A stretch of 64,000 nt of DNA. Origin: Lasiosphaeris hirsuta (taxonomy: Eukaryota > Ascomycota > Sordariomycetes > Sordariales > Lasiosphaeriaceae). The stretch is taken from contig JAUKUA010000003.1 of the NCBI GenBank assembly GCA_030549175.1, positions 6,200,001 to 6,264,000 of the forward strand. The letters are read 5' to 3'. The position numbers and the translations under genes are program-made. Below are positions 56,892 to 64,000 of this stretch, in pieces; positions within the stretch are counted from its first letter, which is position 1, and each line of letters opens with the position of its first letter. A model generated the notes under the pieces. The model saw only the letters and a list, made by a program, of their open reading frames with translations, was not told the DNA's origin and searched no databases.

Positions 56892-57239
56892 TGTTGCTTC
56901 CCTGTGCAATTGCGCTTCCTCTTGTAGTGACTGCAGCGTCTTGAAAGGTACTTGAACAATGCGCATTTTGCCTGCTGCATGGGTGCCCTGCCAGGACAGG
57001 AGGCGTCCAATGCGGGGTATCACGTGGGTCTGCCCGCCCAGCCACAGCACCGGCTGCTGACGAAGGCGCCCTGGAGTGCCTGCGAAAGCCAGCCTCAACT
57101 CCAACCCCACCATGAACGTCGCCAGCCTGCGACACCACTTAGCTCCCGCTTGGCCTCCAACCCGTCGGCTTCCCGCAACCCGCAACACATACGCAAGAGA
57201 GCCGGTTTCCTCCCTCCCGTGGGCTACGCGCTTTCCAAC

Positions 57240-58585
57240 ATGGCTTCCCCTCCTCCCATAGGTAAGCCAAATTGCCAAGCTGTCGCAGCTCCCTTCACAC
57301 CTCCCATTTGCTTCCCCCGTTTGTTGTCTCGATTGACGATCGCCCGCTGACGTCGCATCCTCTCGTCTTCTAGTTCTCGATGGCGGTACCGGCTTCCTCA
57401 AGGTCGGTTACGCGGCACAGAACTTCCCCGAGTTCCAATACCCGTCTATCGTTGGCCGACCGATCCTCCGCACAGAGGAAAAGGGCGGCGCCGACATGAT
57501 CATCAAGGACATCATGTGCGGTGACGAGGCGGCAGCCGCGCGCACTATGCTTCAGATCAGCTACCCGATGGAGAATGGCATTGTCAAGAAGTGGGACGAC
57601 ATGCAGCATCTCTGGGACTTTACGTTCTTTGAGAAGATGAAGATTGACACGACTGGCCGCAAGATCCTCCTCACCGAGCCCCCGCTCAACCCGCTCAAGA
57701 ACCGCGAGCAGATGTGCGAGGTCATGTTTGAGCGCTACCAATTCGGCGGCGTTTACGTGGCCATCCAGGCTGTGCTGGCCCTGTATGCGCAAGGTACGTC
57801 TCGGCCCGCATAATGTCCGTCCGATAACACTCGCTGACGTGGTGCGTCCTACAGGTCTCAGCTCCGGCGTAGTCGTAGATTCTGGTGACGGTGTGACGCA
57901 CATTGTCCCCGTCTACGAGTCCGTCGTTCTCAACCACCTCACTCGCCGGCTCGATGTTGCTGGTCGCGATGTCACCCGGAATCTGATTGCGCTTCTCCTC
58001 CGCAGAGGCTATGCACTCAACCGAACGGCCGACTTTGAGACGGTGCGCCAGATCAAGGAGAAGCTCTGCTACGTTTCGTACGACCTGGAGTTGGACAAGC
58101 GGCTGAGTGAGGATACTACGGTTTTGGTGGAGAGCTACACTTTGCCTGACGGCCGCGTCATTCGTGTAGGGTCGGAACGGTTCGAGGCACCCGAGTGCTT
58201 GTTCCAGCCGCATCTCGTCGACTGTGATCAGCCGGGTATTGCCGAGTTCCTCTTCAATACGATCCAAGCGGCCGATGTCGATGTGCGTTCCTCGCTCTTC
58301 AAAGCCATTGTCCTGTCGGGTGGCAGCAGCATGTATCCGGGACTTCCGTCACGACTGGAGAAGGAGCTCAAGCAGCTGTGGCTCACGCGGGTGTTGGGCG
58401 GGAATCCTGAGCGGCTGAGCAAGTTCAAGGTGAGGATAGAAGATCCGCCGCGGAGACGACACATGGTCTTCCTTGGAGGCGCTGTGCTAGCCAACATCAT
58501 GGCAGACAAGGAGAGCATGTGGATCACGAAGCAGGAGTGGGAGGAGCAAGGCCCTAGCGTGCTGGAGAAGCTGGGCCCGCGATAA
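57240..58585 (+). CDS. ARP2: Actin-related protein 2 (Arp2/3 complex), 390 aa
   Basis: Three exons, 57240-57261, 57374-57793 and 57855-58585. Introns of 112 nt (GTAAGC...CTGAC...TCTAG) and 61 nt (GTACGT...CTACAG) give 390 codons, the expected length. The very short first exon encodes MASPPPI. Actin-fold nucleotide motifs are present: [14 protein letters not shown] near the start, [17 protein letters not shown], and [19 protein letters not shown]. The C-terminal [20 protein letters not shown] distinguishes Arp2 from actin and Arp3. It nucleates branched actin filaments at endocytic patches. Confidence 0.95.
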
Positions 58586-59674
58586 GTTGTAGTTTTTCTC
58601 TTACAGCAGGCGTTGCTTTGCCACGGCTAGCTGGAAGCCAAAAAGTGGGATGTCGGCTGTCACTCTCGACTATCGAGAGTTGCACACCTGGTTTGAGATA
58701 GGCTCCTACAGAAGCAATAAGTATGAGAATTGGACGTCCAAGCCATCACTAGTACATTTCCAGCTTCTCAGCTCGGTCCTCATCATTGGGCCGACTTGGG
58801 GCGTGTTTGGCAGATTTTTGGCATTGAGCGGGACCCGACGATTTGGGACAAAACCTGACCCAGCCGCCCAGCCCACGCCCAGCCACACACACACCCTTTC
58901 ATTCGCGTGCCACAAGCCACACCCGCCACACCCCAAGTCGCGCACACCTCTTTAGTCCCTTTGATGTTTCTCGTTCCACGGGAAGAAGCAGCTAGCTCGT
59001 GCGACTATCCCACACCTTCACTCTTTTGGTCCATCGCCATCGCTCAACTGCCGTCTCGGCGGCTGCACCTTCGTTTTCATTTTGGATACACTGCACCGAG
59101 CGAGCATTTATATCAAATCTTTGGCGCTGTGCTTGCCTTCTCCGTGCTGCGTTCTGCAAGGTGGCGCGCTCCAGTCGAATCGCCGTGCTGCGCTGCCCCT
59201 CTGTCGACGATCGCCGTCCCAGCCCCAGAGGCCCGATTCGCAATTCGCCATCTCCAGCGCCCCACCTCCTAGGTCGGGATCACCAGCCGAGGATTCCCTA
59301 GGAGAGCGTAGAGAGCCAGCAGAGCTAGGAGAGAGCTAGGTCCAGGCCATTCTGACATGGTCCGTCCAATCTCGCGTCTCTGGCGGCAATGAGCGCACGA
59401 TAGCGTCGCCCGCCTCCGAGTTTTGACCACAGCGCGCTCCGCTCTGCGCTTTGGGCCACTGGCCTCGACTCCGGACTTTGCGATTCTGCGACTCTCTAGC
59501 CGGCTTGCGCGGATCCCCCAGCGTCGTGCTCCCTGCCCTGCCGCAGTTTCGCAGTCCGGCTGACTCGATATCGCGTGCGGCAACCTCTTGCCAAGGCGCC
59601 GTTGGCTCGCCTGTTCTCGCCTGTTGGGCCCCATCTGACGGCTGATCGATTGTCTGACGACGCTTCCACAATAA
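58586..59674. other. Intergenic region upstream of the CDK8-type kinase
   Basis: CCACAC/CCCAGCC-rich sequence typical of fungal upstream regions, 1.09 kb. ORFs on both strands are short and mutually overlapping, without motifs. Confidence 0.5.
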
Positions 59675-61659
59675 ATGAGTCTCACGAACCCACCGTCAGC
59701 CGCGACCGGCCCGGGGTCGGGCTCTGCTGCGAGGACCCAGAACTTCAAGAGGAACGCCGTGCAGGCTGCATCGGAAGGTACGAGATTTGGCCTTGGCCCT
59801 TGTCATGGTCTCTCCCCCATTTTCTTTTTCTCCCGCCTGCCCCGACCAAAAGATGCAAATCCATGTGATGTGATGCGGATGCGGCTGCGACTATCCGAGC
59901 GTCCGAGCTTTTTCTGCTTCCTTCTTCCTCGCTTCGATATCTGCGCCGTTTTGTAACCCGGTCCCTCCCTCCCTCTCTCTCTCTCTCTCTCTCTTCTGTC
60001 TCGCGCCCGCTGCTGTCTACCCCCCCACACATGACCATTCCCCGGGCCGCCATGGAGGACCGATTTGCTCCACCGATGCGTGGGCGACCGACTGCCAAGC
60101 CAGATGGCGTCGTTTTCCCCAGACCCGGTGGCCTTCCAGGTGGCTTTCCTCTCGCCGTCTCGATGCAGCAAAATCCCTCCCTCCATGGCCTCGCTCATTA
60201 TGTGTCTGGGGGCGGAAGCGGAAGCATCAATACCATGAGCCAAGCAAGGCATCCGAGGGCTGCCGTCAACAGCTACCAGGCCGGGGCTTGTCAGTTCCTC
60301 TGTTGTCCTTTCGTCGCTCGGCATCGCCTCGCCTGCCTCGCCCTGCCCCGCATGAGCTAACATATCCCCGCAGATTCACCTGATCGCGGCCCCCGGCCCT
60401 TTGAGTACAAGAGCAAGGTTGGCGTCCAGGACAAGTACAAGGTCATCGGCTTCATTAGCAGTGGCACATATGGTCGTGTCTACAAAGCCCACGGCCGCCA
60501 AGGCCAGACGGGCGAGTTCGCCATCAAGAAGTTCAAACCCGACAAGGAGGGCGAGCAGATTACCTACACGGGTATCTCACAATCTGCCGTCCGTGAGATG
60601 GCGCTTTGCTCTGAACTCAACCACCACAACGTGATCAAGTTGATTGAGATTATCCTCGAGGACAAATGCATCTTCATGGTGTTTGAGTATGCCGAGCACG
60701 ACCTGCTTCAGATCATCCACCACCACACACAGCAACCTCGGCACCCCATCCCACCCAGCACCATCAAGAGCATCATGTTTCAGCTACTGAACGGCTGCCA
60801 GTACCTGCACACCAACTGGGTTCTGCACAGAGATCTCAAACCTGCCAATATTATGGTGACGTCGGGCGGTGAAGTCAAGATTGGTGACCTTGGTCTTGCC
60901 CGTCTCTTCCACAAGCCCCTTCACAGTCTATACAGCGGCGACAAGGTTGTAGTTACTATCTGGTACCGCGCCCCCGAGCTGCTTCTGGGGAGCAGGCACT
61001 ACACCCCAGCCATCGACATGTGGGCAGTCGGATGCATTTTTGCCGAGCTGCTGTCACTGAGGCCGATATTCAAGGGCGAAGAAGCAAAAATGGACAGCAA
61101 AAAGACAGTTCCGTTTCAGCGAAACCAGATGCAAAAGATTGTTGACATTATGGGCCTACCAACCAAAGAACGATGGTCACTGCTAACGAGCATGCCCGAG
61201 TACAACGCCATATCAACATTGACGCCACCGCTCAGTGCTCCACACCACGGCCATCACCACCACGGTCACCACTACCAACCGCAGCGGCAAACAGGTGGGG
61301 GAGGCCATCTTGAGAAATGGTACTACAACACAATAAACCAGCACGCCGGGGGATCTGGCCCGGCACCCGGGGCGGCATCCCTTCAGAGTTTGGGGTCTGA
61401 GGGCTACAAACTTCTTGCTGCTCTGCTTGAGTACGATCCAGAGAAACGGCTGACGGCAGCAGCTGCACTGCAGCATCCATTCTTCAGCACTGGGGATAAA
61501 GTAAGTGCAAACTGCTTCGAGGGCCTGAAACTGGAATACCCGCATCGCCGAGTGAGCCAAGATGACACGGGTATCGGTCCGAGCTCGGGGTCTGGTACCA
61601 AGAGGAGCGGAATGCCGGACGAGTCACTCCGCCCCAACAAAAGGGTCAAGGATGGCTGA
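59675..61659 (+). CDS. SSN3: Cyclin-dependent kinase Ssn3/CDK8 (Mediator kinase), 462 aa
   Basis: Simplest model: exon 1 59675-59777 and exon 2 60374-61659, with a 596-nt intron (GTACGA...GAGCTAACAT...CCGCAG) that restores GAA-GAT-TCA in frame. Kinase motifs: [11 protein letters not shown] (P-loop), EFAIKKFK (Lys), [13 protein letters not shown] (PSTAIRE-equivalent of CDK8), HRDLKPANI (catalytic), GDLGLAR (DLG in place of DFG, as in fungal Ssn3), [11 protein letters not shown]. The insert [20 protein letters not shown] is characteristic. It phosphorylates RNA polymerase II-linked factors within the Mediator kinase module. A His-rich loop ([11 protein letters not shown], 61240-61280) follows the kinase core. 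The long first intron could hide a further exon, so the N-terminus is the uncertain part. Confidence 0.88.
59966..59995 (+). repeat. CT-rich microsatellite in the SSN3 first intron
   Basis: A run of CCCTC/CTCTCT repeats. No AG dinucleotide occurs for a long stretch around it, which favours splicing to the downstream acceptor. Confidence 0.7.
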
Positions 61660-62853
61660 ACATTTCCAATCGCGGCATAGAGTAACCTTTCTTTGTCGAG
61701 GTTCCTACTTGGAATTTTTCGGAGCCTATTTTCTCTATGACCCAGCGGCAACGTGCTTTTGCCTAAGGATACCACAACCGAGGCAGATTGCTACGGGTTA
61801 GGTAACGGTTGGCCGCAGGATTACACGGAACATGCATCAGGAGTTGGTGGAAGAAGGCGGGATTTTTGGCTATTTGAGCCAAGGGTTTTGTCCTTTTGGG
61901 GATTGGAATCCGGACGAAACATTATGTTTTTGAAAGGCGGGAACATCGATATCACGATATAGAGAGCGAGGTTATGTCACGAGTTGGAAAGCACAGCAAT
62001 AAAACGGCTGTATAGGTTGATACCCAATAGAGCTGCATACATACATCATTTCCCGTCCCGAATCTCAGGTCTGTCCCTAAAAGCAAACACACAAATGGAC
62101 CAGTCCATGGTTTTATTACAACAGGTACACAAACATCGGCAGCTTTAAATGTGCTGAAGAACCGCGGCACTCGAGGCTGAAAAAGAAGGGAAGTCGGCCA
62201 GGCTTGTTACCGGAGTGGTCTCGGAGCCGAAATGGTTCACTCTTCAATCTTTCATCTCAGTCAATTCCCGTGTCTTTGGTATCTCTGCCCCCCTCTTACT
62301 GTTCTGGGTATCCTACAGCCCCGAGCTAAAAGCTAGACGATAAAAAATGGGATAGCAGACGCGTGTGCTCGAAATTGGAAGAGAACAAACCGACAAAGCA
62401 TTGAAGAACCCTCCTACACATTAGTGAAAAAACATAATAAAAGATAGCCAGACGTTTGACAAAAAGAAGACCAAAATAACCTCTCCATCATTGAGCAGCG
62501 GCTTGGGTTTTCAGAGCAAAACCTACGACATGAAACCGAGAAGCGAAGAAGCAAAGGCATCAAGGCACCGCAATGCCATCCCTTTGTCCGTCCTCTTCCA
62601 GAAGCTTGAATTCTACCGACGTCAAAAACCGGATCGTCTTCCCCGTGTTGTCTTGTTGGGTTTAAGAGTGCCAGGCTGTGCTCGATTCCCGTCGCGGAAC
62701 TGCGAGGCAACTCCTGGGGAGTATACATCCGCTTGCCGCTTGTGTGACCAGGTATTTCTCCCGAAGCTTGACGTCTGTCTGCGTGTTGGGTATCCGGAGA
62801 GTCGCGTTGTAGATAGAAACCCGATTGTGTCTGCCTCGTCGAGTCCCTCGCAA
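61660..62853. other. Convergent 3' flanks of SSN3 and ARF6
   Basis: No gene is seen. The ORF pairs here are antisense shadows without motifs. Confidence 0.5.
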
Positions 62854-63668
62854 TTACTTTTTGGGCAGGTCCTTGATGCGATTGGACATCCATTCGAACC
62901 CCTCGAACAAACCGTCACCTGCCGGGGCGACAGACGGCTGAACGTACCACAGCCTGTCCTTCAGTTTGGCGAGTTGTAGCTTCTCGGTGACTTCGTGAGG
63001 CTTCATGGCTGTTTTGGGAAAGGACATTGTTAGTGAATTTGTGCTCCTGAGGGAGCTGGAAGGGTAAATAGGAGGGGGACAAGAGAAAGGAAGGGCAAGG
63101 GGAACGCGCAGGAATTCGAGTGGATGCGCAACATTCAAGAGCAACGAGGGAGCAAACACATACCACCAGCCACGTCCTGCTTGTTCGCGAATACAAGGAG
63201 GAAGCAGTCTCTCATTTCACGATCATTGATGATGCGGTGCAGTTCCGTCCGGGCCTCTTCGATGCGGGCGCGGTCGGCCGAGTCGACAACGAAAATCAGT
63301 GCCTGGGTACCTAAGAGACAAAAGAGTCACATTAGCTGTCTGATCTGGTAGTAGTACACAACACAACGGATGGAAAGGGGACGGGACGGAAGAAACGGGG
63401 AAAGCATACCGCTATAATAATGTCTCCATAGAGGCCTGATCTTGTCTTGTCCTCCGACATCCCACATATTGAATTTGATATTCTTGAAGGTAAAGGTCTC
63501 AACATTGAAGCCGACTGTTGGGATCGTTGTCACATCACGCTGAATCTTCAACTTGTACAGAATTGTTGTCTTGCCCGCCGCATCCAACCCCAGCATCAGG
63601 ATGCGGACTTCTCTTGAACCGAGAAGCTTACCGAAGAACAACGACAGGCCAGACCACGTATTGCCCAT
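62854..63668 (-). CDS. ARF6: ADP-ribosylation factor Arf6 (ArfB-type small GTPase), 186 aa
   Basis: Three exons, 63668-63410, 63310-63164 and 63008-62854, with introns of 99 and 155 nt (GTATGC...CTTAG; GTATGT...CACTAAC...AACAG). It starts MGNTWSG with a myristoylatable Gly2. GTP motifs: GLDAAGKTT (27-35), PTVGFNVET (switch 1), [13 protein letters not shown] (switch 2) and [23 protein letters not shown] is the Arf6-type stretch that separates it from Arf1. It regulates endocytosis, plasma-membrane traffic and polarised growth. The frame extends 38 codons upstream of this ATG without a conserved sequence, so the start at 63668 is chosen by homology. Confidence 0.95.
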
Positions 63669-64000
63669 CTTTGTGGTGTGCTTTGCCCTTGCGGACTGCT
63701 CTTGGGGGTTCAGTGATTCGCTAATCGGCCAGAGAGTATCAGGAACAGTTATGTTGGAACTTGCAGTCTCGCGTCGCGTCAATGAAACCTTGCGTTTGGA
63801 CGATATCGAGGGAGGCGGTCGGGGGGGCTAAGTCGTTGCGTTTGGTTCGATTGTGTTCTCCCAACCAGTCTGGCCGGGTCGGTGCTGTGGACTGCGACAA
63901 TCTCAGTTCGGGTGCTCGAAGTGAGACAACGGCACGGCAGGGCTGACTAGCAAAAACAAGGTAGGTGATCAGCTCTGAGGATCGCGAGCAGATGCAAAAC
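63669..64000. other. 5' flank of ARF6
   Basis: Upstream or 5' UTR sequence of ARF6 to the window edge. No gene is seen. Confidence 0.5.

Noticed and set aside
59269..59748. Minus-strand 159-codon ORF overlapping the SSN3 start
   Set aside because: Arg-rich antisense shadow of GC-rich 5' sequence; no homology features.
60031..60360. 109-codon ORF in the SSN3 intron as an independent gene
   Set aside because: Low-complexity sequence inside the intron. It is kept only as a possible alternative exon.
1..64000. Telomeric repeats
   Set aside because: The accessory half looks subtelomeric in content, but no TTAGGG-type array is present anywhere in the window.

Overview
The window is nuclear DNA of a filamentous ascomycete, most likely a Sordariomycete-like fungus. 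The genes carry short introns (about 48-155 nt) with GTRNGT donors, CTAAC/CTGAC-type branch points and CAG/TAG acceptors. The families are typical of Pezizomycotina: HET-domain and NACHT proteins, fungal HNH nuclease-like proteins, an Ssn3 kinase and a fungal polyketide synthase remnant. Many transposon and gene relics carry TAA/TAG/TGA stops where CAA/CAG/CGA/TGG is expected, the C-to-T pattern left by repeat-induced point mutation (RIP) or a similar process.

Layout. From 1 to about 16.6 kb the window is repeat-dominated: a small nuclear-type gene (1225-1825), two HNH-type genes damaged by in-frame stops, a 5'-truncated LINE, a RIP-marked MULE transposon, pieces of a pogo/Fot-like transposon, degenerate tandem repeats and a KR-ACP remnant of a polyketide synthase. 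From 16.9 to 24.3 kb lies the most unusual locus, a seven-exon gene of about 2319 codons. It joins a sacsin/NO-VEIN-type GHKL ATPase to a HET incompatibility domain through a Pro/Gln/Tyr-rich linker. From 25 to 40 kb is a gene graveyard holding relics of a trypsin-like protease, a GH55 glucanase, a NucA/NucB-type nuclease, an FAD oxidase, an NB-ARC protein, an ankyrin protein and an alpha/beta-hydrolase. One intact gene, F-box-like, sits among them.

From 40 to 64 kb the sequence is gene-dense core chromosome: an APC amino-acid/choline-type permease, a small conserved protein, RPA43 (RNA polymerase I), an NmrA-like reductase, an intact NACHT receptor-like protein, a sugar transporter, a Dcg1-like racemase, Arp2, Ssn3/CDK8 and Arf6. 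These are mostly unrelated housekeeping genes with compact divergent or convergent spacing. The shared theme of the accessory half is non-self recognition and secreted or toxic functions: the HET fusion, the NACHT gene and the relics of NLR-type modules suggest a fast-evolving fungal immunity and incompatibility region next to a stable core block.

All exon models were built by hand from splice consensus and reading-frame continuity. Family names rest on recognised motifs, not on database searches.
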